Part shown: piece by piece, positions 19,719 to 28,917 of the stretch
Layout of the letters: each line of letters opens with the position of its first letter
Position numbering within the stretch: the first letter of the stretch is position 1
From: an uncultured Oscillospiraceae bacterium
Lineage (GTDB): Bacteria > Bacillota > Clostridia > Oscillospirales > Oscillospiraceae
Direction: 5' to 3'
DNA length: 45,547 nt
NCBI GenBank assembly: GCA_934597535.1
Contig: CAKTRT010000007.1
Span: 1-45,547 of the forward strand
Program-made: the position numbers and the translations under genes
Notes under the pieces: generated by a model
Told to the model about the DNA's origin: nothing
Seen by the model: only the letters and a program-made list of their open reading frames with translations
Database searches by the model: none

Positions 19719-21835
19719 GCACCGAGCTGTTAGCGCCCGCCGGCGGGCAGGAAGCGCTCACCGCCGCCGTACAGAGCGGTGCGGACGCCGTTTATATGGG
19801 CTTCGGCGCGTTCAACGCGCGCAGGAACGCGAGGAACTTCTCTGACGAAGAATTCCGCGCGGCGGTCGCTTATTGCCATCTGCGCGGCGTGAAGGTCTAC
19901 CTCACGCTCAACACGCTCGTCACCGACCGCGAGCTGCCCGCTCTTGCCGATACGGCGCGCAAAGCGAGTATATACGACGTGGACGCGATCCTGGTGCAGG
20001 ACTGGGGCGTTCTGGCGACGCTGCAAAAGCTCATCCCCGACGTGCCGCTGCACGCCTCGACGCAGATGAGCCTGCACACGCTCTCGGGCGTTGAAGAAGC
20101 GGCAAGGCTCGGCATGACGCGCGCGGTGCTCGCGCGCGAGCTTTCGCGCGATGAGATCAGCGAAATCTGCGCTCTCAGCCCCATCGAGATCGAAACGTTC
20201 GTCCACGGCGCGCTGTGCATGTGCTACAGCGGCCAGTGCGAGATGTCCGCCGTCATTGGGCGGCGCAGCGGCAACCGCGGCGCGTGCGCCCAGCCCTGCC
20301 GCCTGCCCTACGGCTTTTCCGGCAAGGCGGACGGCCATCCGCTGAGCTTGAAGGACGCGAACCTCGCTCTCTTCGTGCCGGAGATGATGGACATGGGCGT
20401 CGCGTGCCTCAAGATCGAGGGGCGCATGAAGCGCCCGGAGTATGTCGCCGCCGTGACGGAGATCTACGCGCGTCTCCTCCGCGAGCACAGAGGCCCGACA
20501 AAGGACGAGCAGAAAAAGCTTGCCCTCGCCTTCTCACGCGACGGCTTTACTGAAGGGTACTATCGCGGCGTGCGCGGACGCGAGATGTTCGGCACGCGGC
20601 CTGAAAATGCAAGATGGCCCGAGGACTGGTTCAGCGAGATCCGCGCGCGCTATGAAAAGGAAAATTCGCGGCTCGTGCCGCTCACATTGAACTGCACCGT
20701 CCGCGCCGGTCAGCCGATGACCCTGACGGCGGAGGACTTAGGCGGCCGCCGCGTAACCGTCACCGGCGCAATTCCCGAGGCGGCGCGCAGCCGCGCCGTC
20801 ACTGCAGAAGAGGTCGAAACGCGCCTCAGGAAAACCGGCGGCACGGCGTTTTCGGTGGCAAAGTGCAGCGTCGAGCTGGACGGTGGTCTCGCCGTCAGCG
20901 CGGGCGCGCTCAACTCCCTGCGCCGCGAAGCGCTCGCGCAGATGGAAGCGCAGCGCACCGCCGTACCGGAGCGCCGCGTATTCAGCTTTGTCCCGTCCGA
21001 AGCGGCCGAAAACAGCGCGGACAAGCCGCTTTTGACCGTCTCCCTCCACAGCGCGGAGCAGCTGAGTGAAGAGCTTGTCGCCCTTTCTCCCGCGCGGGTG
21101 TATGTGCCCGTCGAACTACTCCCGCAGCTTGACCTTTCGCCACATCTCGGCAGAACCGAATTTTTCGCGGTGCTGCCGCGCATTTACCGCACGCAGGACG
21201 AAGATATCCTGCGCTCGCTGCTCGAAGACGCCATCAAAAAAGGCGTCACCGGCGTGTCGATCGGCAACCTCGGCCACCTGCCGCTCGCGCGTGGACTTGA
21301 TTGCAAGCTGCACGGCGGCTGGCCGCTGAACCTCTACAACTCCGCCGCGCTCGCTTTCTGGAAAGAACAGGGACTTTCAAGCGCGTGCGTCTCGTTCGAG
21401 CTGCGCGACGCGCAGATTCGCGACCTGAGCAAGTCTCTTCCGTGCGAGGCCATCGTCTACGGCCGCCTTCCCCTGATGATCACGGAAAACTGTCTGAATG
21501 CGAATGCGTTCGGCTGTCGATACTTTAGCGAGCGCCCTGCGTCCGTCCCGCGCGACGGCGCGTGCGCGACCGCCCCTGAACTCACCGACCGGCGCGGCGA
21601 GCACTTCCCCGTGCTGCGCGCGTGGGGCTGCCGCAGCGAGATCGAGAACGGCAAAATTCTCTACCTCGCGGACAAAGCAACGGACTGGCAGTCGCTTGGG
21701 CTGCGCTTTGCCTGCCTTCGTTTCACGACCGAGAGCGCTGCGGAGTGCGTCCGCATGCTGCGCGCGTATCAGGGCGAGAGCATCGAAGCCCCGGAGGCTA
21801 TTACCCGTGGTCTCTTCTACCGCGGCACAGAATGA
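19715..21835 (+). CDS. U32 peptidase-family protein (RlhA/TrhP-like RNA hydroxylation factor)
   Basis: This long U32 protein (706 residues) has the family's TIM-barrel domain at about 1-300 and a C-terminal extension of the DUF3656/collagenase-associated type. The signature FVHGALCMCYSGQC, then RSGNRGACAQPCR, supplies the cysteines (C168, C175, C191, C195) thought to bind an iron-sulfur cluster. E. coli relatives are needed for hydroxylation of 23S rRNA C2501 (RlhA) or of tRNA uridine-34 (TrhP); peptidase activity is doubtful. The start is a TTG overlapping the zapA stop (TTGA), so it is translationally coupled to zapA and its own ribosome binding site is weak. Confidence 0.82.
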   Translation: MSTELLAPAGGQEALTAAVQSGADAVYMGFGAFNARRNARNFSDEEFRAAVAYCHLRGVKVYLTLNTLVTDRELPALADTARKASIYDVDAILVQDWGVLATLQKLIPDVPLHASTQMSLHTLSGVEEAARLGMTRAVLARELSRDEISEICALSPIEIETFVHGALCMCYSGQCEMSAVIGRRSGNRGACAQPCRLPYGFSGKADGHPLSLKDANLALFVPEMMDMGVACLKIEGRMKRPEYVAAVTEIYARLLREHRGPTKDEQKKLALAFSRDGFTEGYYRGVRGREMFGTRPENARWPEDWFSEIRARYEKENSRLVPLTLNCTVRAGQPMTLTAEDLGGRRVTVTGAIPEAARSRAVTAEEVETRLRKTGGTAFSVAKCSVELDGGLAVSAGALNSLRREALAQMEAQRTAVPERRVFSFVPSEAAENSADKPLLTVSLHSAEQLSEELVALSPARVYVPVELLPQLDLSPHLGRTEFFAVLPRIYRTQDEDILRSLLEDAIKKGVTGVSIGNLGHLPLARGLDCKLHGGWPLNLYNSAALAFWKEQGLSSACVSFELRDAQIRDLSKSLPCEAIVYGRLPLMITENCLNANAFGCRYFSERPASVPRDGACATAPELTDRRGEHFPVLRAWGCRSEIENGKILYLADKATDWQSLGLRFACLRFTTESAAECVRMLRAYQGESIEAPEAITRGLFYRGTE

Positions 21836-21895
21836 ATCCTGCTTGTAATATTTTTTGTTGATTCTACAGTTTATCATCAATTTGTGAGGCGTATC

Positions 21896-22468
21896 ATGGC
21901 AATCGTTTTGGCATCCCAGTCCCCGCGCCGTCAGGAGCTTTTACAGCGCATCGGCGTGGAGGACTTCAAAACCCTCTCGCTCGACATTGACGAGAGCTAC
22001 CCCGCCGGTCTCTCTCCCGAGGACACAGTGCGCTACATTGCAAAGAAGAAGTGCGACGCTGCCGCCGCGCTCTGCGCGCCCGACGATCTCATCATCACGG
22101 CGGACACGATGGTCTTTCTCGACAACGACCGCCTCGGCAAGCCGCATGATGAGGACGATGCGTTCCGCATGCTGCGCGAGCTTGCCGGCCGCGGCCACAC
22201 AGTCTGCACGGGCGTGAGCGTCCGCCGCGGAGAGATGAGCGAGCTTTTCGCCGTCTCCACGCGCGTCTTCTTCCGTCAGGCGGCGGACGAAGAGATCCGC
22301 GCCTACATCAAAACCGGCGAGCCGATGGACAAGGCCGGCGCTTACGGCGTGCAGAGCCGCGGCGCGCTGTTTGTCGAGCGCATCGACGGCGACTTTTTCA
22401 ACGTCATGGGGCTTCCCGTCGAGCAGCTCGGCTTAGTTCTTGCACGCTTTGGCGTCAAGCTTCTGTAA
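21896..22468 (+). CDS. maf: Maf family nucleotide pyrophosphatase
   Basis: Maf proteins hydrolyse non-canonical nucleoside triphosphates (dTTP/UTP type or modified pyrimidines) and affect septation. The 190-residue protein carries ASQSPRRQELL at its N-terminus, ITADTMVFLDNDRLGKP with the catalytic aspartate, and the YIKTGEPMDKAGAYGVQ block. The ATG at 21896 is preferred; a GTG at 21884 adds four residues but lies on the GAGGCG ribosome binding site. It begins a maf-mreC-mreD-PBP2 cluster common in Clostridia; the usual radC and mreB are missing here. Confidence 0.93.
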   Translation: MAIVLASQSPRRQELLQRIGVEDFKTLSLDIDESYPAGLSPEDTVRYIAKKKCDAAAALCAPDDLIITADTMVFLDNDRLGKPHDEDDAFRMLRELAGRGHTVCTGVSVRRGEMSELFAVSTRVFFRQAADEEIRAYIKTGEPMDKAGAYGVQSRGALFVERIDGDFFNVMGLPVEQLGLVLARFGVKLL

Positions 22469-22505
22469 CCTCTCCCCCGCCCTACTACTGAAAGGAGGGT
22501 AAGCC

Positions 22506-23345
22506 TTGAAAGATTTTTTCCGCCAGCACGGGCTGCGCATCTTAGCTGTCGCCGCGGCGGTCGCCGTGGCCCTGAGCCTTTTGACCTACTTTTCCTCCAC
22601 ATCCTCGGTGCTCGAAAACATCGCGGGCGTGCTGACCTCCCCCTTTCGCGCCGCCGCCGCTGCCGTGAGCGACTGGGCGGCTGACAAGCGCCAGTATTAC
22701 GAGGACGTGACGGCCCTCAAGGAGGAAAATGCCGCACTCAAAAAAGAGATCGCGGAGCTGCGCGCCCAGCAGCGTGAAGCGCAGGCGGCAATCGACGAGA
22801 ACGCTCTGTTCCGCGAGCTGTTCCGCCTGCAGGAAAAGCGCAGCGACTTTCAGTTTGCCTCCGCCTTTGTCCTTGCCCACAGCGAGGACAGCTGGACCTC
22901 ATCGCTGACACTGAGCTGCGGCACGGATCGGGACATTGCCGTGGGCGACTGCGTGGTAAGCGCGGAGGGCTATCTTGTGGGCATCGTGTCCGAGGTCGGT
23001 CTGAACTGGGCCACCGTCCTCACCATTATCGACACGGACATCGAGCTGGGCGCGCGCATCTTCCGCACCGGCGAGATCGCCATCGCCGAGGGCGACTTTT
23101 CCCTCATGAGCGAGGGTCGGCTCAAGCTCTCCTACCTTTCCGGCGAAACAGAGATCCTCACCGGCGATCAGATCGTCACCTCCGGTCTCGGCGGCTATTA
23201 TCCCAGCGGCCTTGTCATTGGCGCGGTCGAATCCGTGCAGACGGAAGACGATGGCCTTGCCCGCTATGCGGTGCTCGCCCCGCTGGCCGATCTTGACGCT
23301 TTGACAGAGGTCTTCGTCATCACGGACTACGAGATCGTAGACTGA
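22506..23345 (+). CDS. mreC: Rod shape-determining protein MreC
   Basis: MreC is a membrane-anchored scaffold of the elongasome. The 279-residue protein has a TM helix at about residues 9-28, a coiled coil at about 58-105 and a beta-rich C-terminal domain with GDxVVSAEGYLVGIVSEVG and GDQIVTSGLGGYYPSGLVIG. The start is TTG behind a perfect AAAGGAGGG at normal spacing. It is followed by mreD after 15 bp. Confidence 0.95.
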   Translation: MKDFFRQHGLRILAVAAAVAVALSLLTYFSSTSSVLENIAGVLTSPFRAAAAAVSDWAADKRQYYEDVTALKEENAALKKEIAELRAQQREAQAAIDENALFRELFRLQEKRSDFQFASAFVLAHSEDSWTSSLTLSCGTDRDIAVGDCVVSAEGYLVGIVSEVGLNWATVLTIIDTDIELGARIFRTGEIAIAEGDFSLMSEGRLKLSYLSGETEILTGDQIVTSGLGGYYPSGLVIGAVESVQTEDDGLARYAVLAPLADLDALTEVFVITDYEIVD

Positions 23346-23360
23346 AGGGAGGCTCCAAGC

Positions 23361-23867
23361 ATGAGTTCCGCTCAGACCACCGCATTGAAGTGGTCGTTTC
23401 TCTCCGGCTGCTGCCTGCTGCTCGCCTTTCTGCGCCAGCTTTTTCTCGGCTCCATGACGGTTTGGGGCGCGCTCCCCTTTTTGCCGCCGGTGATCCTCGC
23501 GGTCGTCGCGTCATTTGAGGAGATCCGGCCGGCCGTCATTTTCGGCATCGCCTATGGCGCAGTCTGCGATCTATCGCTGCCCGCTCCCTTCCCCTGCCTC
23601 TATACGCTGGCCTTCACCGTCGCCGCGCTGCTCGTCTCCTCGCTTTCCGGCAGCGTGCTCCAGCCCGGCTTCCCCCGCGCCCTGCTGATGACGATGCTGA
23701 CCTTTCTTCTGGTAGACTGCTTCAAGGCTTTCTCCATTCTTCTGCGCGGCGCAGGCTCCCCCGGCGCGATGCTCTCCCTCTTTGCGCGCGAGACGCTCGT
23801 CTCCTGTCTTCTGCTCGTGCCGGTCTACCCGGCGCTGCGCGCCATCCGCCGCATCTTCCCCGACTGA
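23361..23867 (+). CDS. mreD: Rod shape-determining protein MreD
   Basis: A small hydrophobic protein of 168 residues with about five predicted TM segments. It is recognised by its size, the pattern of helices with GIAYGAVCDLSLPAP in the middle, and its location between mreC and PBP2. MreD sequences diverge strongly, so gene order carries much of the assignment. Confidence 0.88.
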   Translation: MSSAQTTALKWSFLSGCCLLLAFLRQLFLGSMTVWGALPFLPPVILAVVASFEEIRPAVIFGIAYGAVCDLSLPAPFPCLYTLAFTVAALLVSSLSGSVLQPGFPRALLMTMLTFLLVDCFKAFSILLRGAGSPGAMLSLFARETLVSCLLLVPVYPALRAIRRIFPD

Positions 23868-23909
23868 TTCTCCCCATTTTTCCCCAAGCCTCAAGGAAAG
23901 GAGGCCGCT

Positions 23910-25934
23910 ATGGATCCCAAACGCTTCACCCGCCGCCTGATCGCGCTCGGCGCGGCGATGTTTCTCTGCGCGCTCGTGTTCGTCGTCACGCTGTTCGACG
24001 CGCAGCTCGTTCACGGCGACGATTATCTCGCCCAGTCTGTCCGCACGAACGCCAAGACCGAGCTCGTCAAGGCCTCGCGCGGCATCCTGACCGATCGCAA
24101 CGGCAAGGTGCTCGCGTCAAACCGCGCGGTCTACACGTTGAATTTTGACTCTTCGCTCGTCGAGTCCGGCGAGCTGAACGACGCGCTCTTGCGCCTGATC
24201 GCCCTGTTGGACGCTCAGGGCGTGGACTGCCTTGACGTTCTGCCCCTTTCGCAGCGGTCCCCCTACCCCTATGATACCGGAAACGGCAGCGCAAAGGCGC
24301 TCGTCAAATATCTCGTCTCCCTCAAATGGATCGACGGGGACGACGTAACGGAGGACGGTCTGCCCTCCACGCTCACCGGTCCCGCGCTCTATCTGCGTCT
24401 GTGCGAGACATACGGCGTGGATAAATCGCTGCCCGCCGGGACGGCGCGCAAGCTCGTCGGCCTGCGCTACTCCCTCGACGTTGCCAAAATGAACGGCTCC
24501 TCCGTCTTCGAGGTTGCAAGTGACGTGGACGTTTCGCTCATTTCTCTTGTCAAGGACGGCTCCTACGCCGGTGTGCAGGTGGACACCTCCTCCGTCCGCG
24601 TTTACGAGACGGATGCCGCCGCTCACGTTCTCGGCTACACCGGCAGCATCGAAGACTGGGACGATTACAAGGACAAGGATGGCTACACGCTGGCAACCGT
24701 CGTAGGCAAGTCCGGCGCGGAGGCCGCATTTGAGGACTATCTGCACGGCAGCGACGGCAGGCGTCTTGTCACCTTTAACGATGACACCGGCAAAATTACG
24801 GGTGAGCTGTACTCCGTCGAACCGCAGCCCGGCTCCACCGTGGCGCTAACGATCGATATCGACTTTCAGCAGGATGTGGAAGCCGCCATCGCCTCGACGG
24901 TCTCCGCCATGACCGCCGAGGATGGCATTGACCGCGGCGCAGCCGTGGCCGTTGTGCAGGTCGGTACGGGCGATGTGCTGGCGCTCGCCTCCTACCCCAC
25001 TTATTCCCTTTCAACGTTCCGCGAAAACATCGCCCAGCTCTCGAGCGATTCGATGCGCCCGATGTGGAACCGCGCCACGCAGGGAAAATACGCCCCCGGC
25101 TCCACCATCAAGCCGCTCACGGCGATCGCGGCGCTGGAATCCGGCGCAACGACAGTGCGCGAAAAGATCTTCGACTCCGGCAAGTGGGTCTATCCGGGCT
25201 ACTCCGCAAGCTACACTTACTGCTGGAAGCGCAGCGGCCACGGTTCGCTGAACGTCCGCGGCGCGATCATGAACTCCTGCAATTACTTTTTTGCCGAAAT
25301 GGGCTACCGCATGGGCATGGACAAGCTGAATCAGTATTTTTCCGCTTTCGGCCTTGGCACGCCGACCGGCATTGAGATCGGCGACACTTCCGGCCGTCTT
25401 CCCTCGCAGAACGCAGGGGAGAATCTCGCTCCGTGGGCAGCCTTCGGTCAGGCCAATCAGGAATACTCTCCGCTTCAGCTTGCCAACTATATCGCCACGC
25501 TCTGCGGAGGCGGGGAGCGTTACGCCACCCATCTGCTGAAAAATGTCCGCTCCAGCGGCACCGGCGCGCTCGAATACGTCTACGACGCCGCGCCCGTGGA
25601 GGCCATTATGATGGACGAGCAGAATCTTGCCGCTGTGCTCGGCGGCATGCACGACCTTGCGACCGATGGCGCAGTCTCCTTCTACTTTAAGGACTGTATT
25701 GTGGACGCCGGTGCCAAGACCGGCACCGTCCAGACCGGTGATGAGGAAAACAACAACGGTGCATTTGTCTGCTTTGCCCCCTATGACGATCCGCAGATCG
25801 CCATGGCCATCATCATTGAAAAGGGCGGCACGGGCGCAGCGCTGGCCTCCACCGCCGTACAGATCCTCAACGCTTACTTCTCCAATTCCGCAGATACCTC
25901 CGCCGCCACCGGCGAGAATATCCTGCTGCGCTGA
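23910..25934 (+). CDS. mrdA: Penicillin-binding protein 2 (elongation transpeptidase)
   Basis: A class B PBP of 674 residues that cross-links peptidoglycan along the side wall. It has one TM helix at about 10-30, a dimerisation domain starting at ASRGILTDRNGKVLASN, and the transpeptidase domain with S398-TIK (SxxK), S456-CN (SxN) and K603-TG. All catalytic residues are intact. AAAGGAGG precedes the ATG. Together with mreC and mreD it forms the elongasome part of the operon. Confidence 0.95.
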   Translation: MDPKRFTRRLIALGAAMFLCALVFVVTLFDAQLVHGDDYLAQSVRTNAKTELVKASRGILTDRNGKVLASNRAVYTLNFDSSLVESGELNDALLRLIALLDAQGVDCLDVLPLSQRSPYPYDTGNGSAKALVKYLVSLKWIDGDDVTEDGLPSTLTGPALYLRLCETYGVDKSLPAGTARKLVGLRYSLDVAKMNGSSVFEVASDVDVSLISLVKDGSYAGVQVDTSSVRVYETDAAAHVLGYTGSIEDWDDYKDKDGYTLATVVGKSGAEAAFEDYLHGSDGRRLVTFNDDTGKITGELYSVEPQPGSTVALTIDIDFQQDVEAAIASTVSAMTAEDGIDRGAAVAVVQVGTGDVLALASYPTYSLSTFRENIAQLSSDSMRPMWNRATQGKYAPGSTIKPLTAIAALESGATTVREKIFDSGKWVYPGYSASYTYCWKRSGHGSLNVRGAIMNSCNYFFAEMGYRMGMDKLNQYFSAFGLGTPTGIEIGDTSGRLPSQNAGENLAPWAAFGQANQEYSPLQLANYIATLCGGGERYATHLLKNVRSSGTGALEYVYDAAPVEAIMMDEQNLAAVLGGMHDLATDGAVSFYFKDCIVDAGAKTGTVQTGDEENNNGAFVCFAPYDDPQIAMAIIIEKGGTGAALASTAVQILNAYFSNSADTSAATGENILLR

Positions 25935-25965
25935 AGCGCGCCGTTCGGCGCGCTTTCCTATTTTA
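25935..25965 (+). terminator. Weak terminator after PBP2
   Basis: An 8-bp GC-only stem AGCGCGCC (25935-25942) with GGCGCGCT (25947-25954), followed by a T-rich stretch to 25965. Confidence 0.5.
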
Positions 25966-25998
25966 TATATCTCCGGAACGGCGGAGGAAAGGAATATT

Positions 25999-27879
25999 AT
26001 GTCAACTTCATGGTTCGATCCCAGAGACTCTTTGGATAAAACACCCTTTGGCGCTGTCCCCTGCGGCACGCAGATCGCCTTTCGCTTTCATCCTGAGCGC
26101 GGCACAGCCATCACATGCTGCGAGCTGCTCACCTTTGAAGAATTTTCAAACCGCTGGACGGAAACGGAGCTCTCTCCCGCGCAGGAGGCGGACGGCACGG
26201 TCTATCGCGGTGTATATACCGCGCCTCTCAGCGGTGAGCTGATCTGGTATCACTTCCGCCTGACATGGGCGGACGGCGGCACGAGCTGCTACGGCAAAAA
26301 CGGTCTGTGCGCGTGGGACGCGGTCACGCCATGGCAGCTGACGGTCTATGACGACAGTCACAAAACGCCGGAGTGGTTCGGCCGCGGCGTCACCTATCAG
26401 ATCTTCCCCGATCGTTTTTACCGCGCCAAAAAGCGAGACGCAGCCGGCCTTGTCGGTCCGCGCACCCTGCATGAACACTGGGACGAAAGCCCCGACTACC
26501 GCCCGAACGCAGAGGGTGAGATCACCTGCAGCGACTTTTTTGGCGGCGATCTGCCGGGCATCACGGAAAAGCTCGACTACCTTGCCTCGCTCGGTGTAAC
26601 GACGCTCTATCTCTGTCCGATCTTTGAGGCCTCGACCAACCACCGCTATGACACAGCCTGCTACGAGCGCATTGATCCGCTGCTCGGCAATGAAGCGGAT
26701 TTCCGCACACTCTGCGCGCAGGCAAAGTCGCGCGGCATCCGCGTCATGCTCGACGGCGTTTTTAATCACACCGGGCGCAAAAGCGTCTACTTCAATGCCG
26801 ACGGCTTTTATCCCAACCTCGGCGCGGCGCAGGGTACGGCGTCGCCCTACTACCACTGGTACCGTTTTCACCCCTTTCCCACAGATTACGACGCGTGGTG
26901 GGGCATCAAGAACCTGCCTGCTGTGAACGAAACGGAGCCGAGCTATATCGACTACATCATCACCGGCGAACACTCTATTATCCGCCGCTGGCTGCGCGCG
27001 GGCGCGTCTGGCTGGCGGCTGGACGTGGCAGACGAGCTGCCGGACAGCTTTATTGAAAAGATCCGCAGCACCATCGAGCAGGAAGAGCCGGACGGCTACC
27101 TGCTCGGCGAGGTCTGGGAGGATGGCACGACCAAGGTGGCTTACTCCCAGCGCCGCAAATACTTGCTTGGACACGAGACGCATGGTCTGATGAACTACCC
27201 CTTCCGCACGGCGCTGATGGACTATCTGCTCGGCGGCAGCGCAGAATCGTTCCGCGACAGCATGGAAGCGCTGCGTGAAAATTATCCGGCTCCCGCATTT
27301 TACGGTGCGATGAACTTTCTCTCCACTCACGACACGCCTCGTCTGCTGACCCTTTTGGGTCGATCTTCTCCCGCCCCCGAAACGCGGGATGAGCGCGCAG
27401 CCTATCGCCTGACGGAGACTGAGCTTGCGCGCGGGATGGCGCTGCTGCATCTTGCCGCCCTCGTCCTTTATACCTTCCCCGGTTCGCCGATGCTCTACTA
27501 TGGCGACGAGGCCGGCCTGCAAGGCTTTGAGGATCCGTTCAATCGTGGGACCTACCCGTGGGGACACGAAAACGCAGCGTTGGTCGAGTACTTTCGCCGT
27601 CTCGGCGCGCTGCGCAAGTCGCACGAGGCGCTGCAGCACGGTTCGATCGTCTATCAGGCTGCCCATGGCCGCGTATTGGCCTTTTCCCGCCACGCAGGCG
27701 GCGACCGCTGCCTCACTGTCGTCAACGCAGGCACGGAGCCTCTGCCGCTTTCGCTCCCGTGGGACGGTCCCCTTGCCGTCGATGCGTTAACGCAGCAGCA
27801 GTTTTTCTGCTGCGACGGATCCCTCCGTCTGGCGCTTGACCCATACGGCGCGCTGCTGCTCACGTATCCGGAATCGTAA
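25999..27879 (+). CDS. GH13 alpha-glucanase (cyclomaltodextrinase/neopullulanase-like), cytoplasmic
   Basis: The 626-residue enzyme has an N-terminal beta-sandwich of about 120 residues, a GH13 (beta/alpha)8 barrel, and a C-terminal beta domain. Catalytic residues are D342 (GWRLDVAD, nucleophile), E371 (LLGEVWED, acid/base) and D445 (STHDTPR, transition-state stabiliser); DGVFNHTG (252-259) is conserved region I. There is no signal peptide, so it likely acts on imported maltodextrins or internal glycogen. The layout fits the neopullulanase/maltogenic amylase group, but exact specificity cannot be read. The ATG follows GAGGAAAGGA; the longer in-frame ORF overlapping PBP2 is rejected. It stands alone, with no sugar transporter near. 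Confidence 0.88.
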   Translation: MSTSWFDPRDSLDKTPFGAVPCGTQIAFRFHPERGTAITCCELLTFEEFSNRWTETELSPAQEADGTVYRGVYTAPLSGELIWYHFRLTWADGGTSCYGKNGLCAWDAVTPWQLTVYDDSHKTPEWFGRGVTYQIFPDRFYRAKKRDAAGLVGPRTLHEHWDESPDYRPNAEGEITCSDFFGGDLPGITEKLDYLASLGVTTLYLCPIFEASTNHRYDTACYERIDPLLGNEADFRTLCAQAKSRGIRVMLDGVFNHTGRKSVYFNADGFYPNLGAAQGTASPYYHWYRFHPFPTDYDAWWGIKNLPAVNETEPSYIDYIITGEHSIIRRWLRAGASGWRLDVADELPDSFIEKIRSTIEQEEPDGYLLGEVWEDGTTKVAYSQRRKYLLGHETHGLMNYPFRTALMDYLLGGSAESFRDSMEALRENYPAPAFYGAMNFLSTHDTPRLLTLLGRSSPAPETRDERAAYRLTETELARGMALLHLAALVLYTFPGSPMLYYGDEAGLQGFEDPFNRGTYPWGHENAALVEYFRRLGALRKSHEALQHGSIVYQAAHGRVLAFSRHAGGDRCLTVVNAGTEPLPLSLPWDGPLAVDALTQQQFFCCDGSLRLALDPYGALLLTYPES

Positions 27880-27880
27880 C

Positions 27881-27896
27881 TGTTTCACGTGAAACA
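27881..27896. promoter_or_regulatory. parS centromere site 1
   Basis: TGTTTCACGTGAAACA, a perfect 16-bp palindrome identical to the common bacterial parS sequence. It is one base after the GH13 stop codon and 201 bp before the parA start. Confidence 0.95.
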
Positions 27897-27912
27897 CACT
27901 GTGCTTTTTTCC

Positions 27913-27945
27913 GCGGCGGAACGGTGACCCGTTCCGCCGCTTTCT
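27913..27945 (+). terminator. Terminator between the two parS sites
   Basis: A 12-bp perfect stem (27913-27924 with 27929-27940), a TGAC loop and a T-rich end. It insulates the GH13 gene from parA. Confidence 0.75.
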
Positions 27946-27962
27946 TCATAAAAATCCCCCAT

Positions 27963-27978
27963 TGTTTCACGTGAAACA
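27963..27978. promoter_or_regulatory. parS centromere site 2
   Basis: A second perfect TGTTTCACGTGAAACA, 82 bp from the first (start to start) and 26 bp upstream of the parA -35 box, so ParB loading here could also affect parA transcription. Confidence 0.95.
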
Positions 27979-28003
27979 TTTTTGCAAATTTTTTTCTTTC
28001 CTG

Positions 28004-28031
28004 TTGAAATCAATCGGTTTTGTGTTATACT
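28004..28031 (+). promoter_or_regulatory. Promoter of the parA-parB operon
   Basis: TTGAAA (28004-28009), 16 bp, TATACT (28026-28031). Confidence 0.7.
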
Positions 28032-28081
28032 GAACAAGATATTGAAGACATCGCGTCTGCGCGAATAAAGTGGGTGTTATT

Positions 28082-28837
28082 TTGGCTAAGATCGTTGCAA
28101 TCGTCAATCAAAAAGGCGGCGTCGGCAAGACGACCACCTGTGTCAGCCTTGTCTCTTCCCTCAAGGAAAAAGGCAAGCGCGTCCTGCTGTGCGACTTTGA
28201 CCCGCAGGCAAACTCCACCTCCGGCATGGGCGTGGACAAGGCCGTCTCTCAGGGTGTATACGATGTGCTCATCAACGGCGCAGACGTGCGCGCAAACGTT
28301 GCGCACACACGCTATGGCGACGTGCTCCCTTCCTCCAAGGCGCTGGCCGGCGCAGGCATCGAAATGATCGAGCGTGAAAATCGGGAATTTCTGCTCAAGC
28401 AGGCTTTGGATGTGCTCTCCCCCGATTATGATTATATTTTTATTGACTGTCCGCCCTCTCTTGAGCTGTTGACGGTCAACGCCCTCTGCGCGGCCAATTC
28501 TCTGATCGTTCCCGTGCAGGGCGAATACTTTGCGCTCGAGGGTCTGTCTGATCTGATGCACACCGTCCGCATGGTGCGCCGCAAGCTCAATCCCGCGCTC
28601 GAGCTGGAGGGCGTGCTGCTGACAATGTTTGATGGCCGCACGAACCTCGCCCTTCAGGTCGCTGAGGAGGTCAAGCGCTACTTCCCCGGCAAAGTGTACG
28701 CCACCGTCATCCCGCGCAATGTGCGCCTTAGCGAAGCGCCGAGCCACGGCAAGCCCATTAACTACTACGACCGCTGTTCCCGCGGCGCGGAGGCGTACAG
28801 TGCTCTCGCCGCCGAGTTTCTGAAGCAGAACAGCTAA
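28082..28837 (+). CDS. parA: Chromosome partitioning ATPase ParA/Soj
   Basis: The 251-residue protein has the deviant Walker A motif KGGVGKTTT (signature lysine K11), the FDPQANSTSG switch and IDCPPSLELL. Lacking an N-terminal HTH, it is of the chromosomal Soj type. The TTG at 28082 gives the standard MAKIVAIVNQKGG start; a GTG at 28070 would add four residues and has no better ribosome binding site. It is followed by parB after 80 bp and preceded by two parS sites, so the whole segregation module is present. Confidence 0.95.
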   Translation: MAKIVAIVNQKGGVGKTTTCVSLVSSLKEKGKRVLLCDFDPQANSTSGMGVDKAVSQGVYDVLINGADVRANVAHTRYGDVLPSSKALAGAGIEMIERENREFLLKQALDVLSPDYDYIFIDCPPSLELLTVNALCAANSLIVPVQGEYFALEGLSDLMHTVRMVRRKLNPALELEGVLLTMFDGRTNLALQVAEEVKRYFPGKVYATVIPRNVRLSEAPSHGKPINYYDRCSRGAEAYSALAAEFLKQNS

Positions 28838-28917
28838 ACCCCTTCTACTATAGGTTTCCCAGCGTGCATTTGTTGCACGTTTCTATGCAACGTTTCACAG
28901 AAAGGAGACAATTTTTT

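Noticed and set aside
25627..25998. Longer N-terminus for the GH13 enzyme overlapping PBP2
   Set aside because: The extension is a shadow of the PBP2 coding region; the ATG at 25999 has a good ribosome binding site and gives a normal GH13 start.
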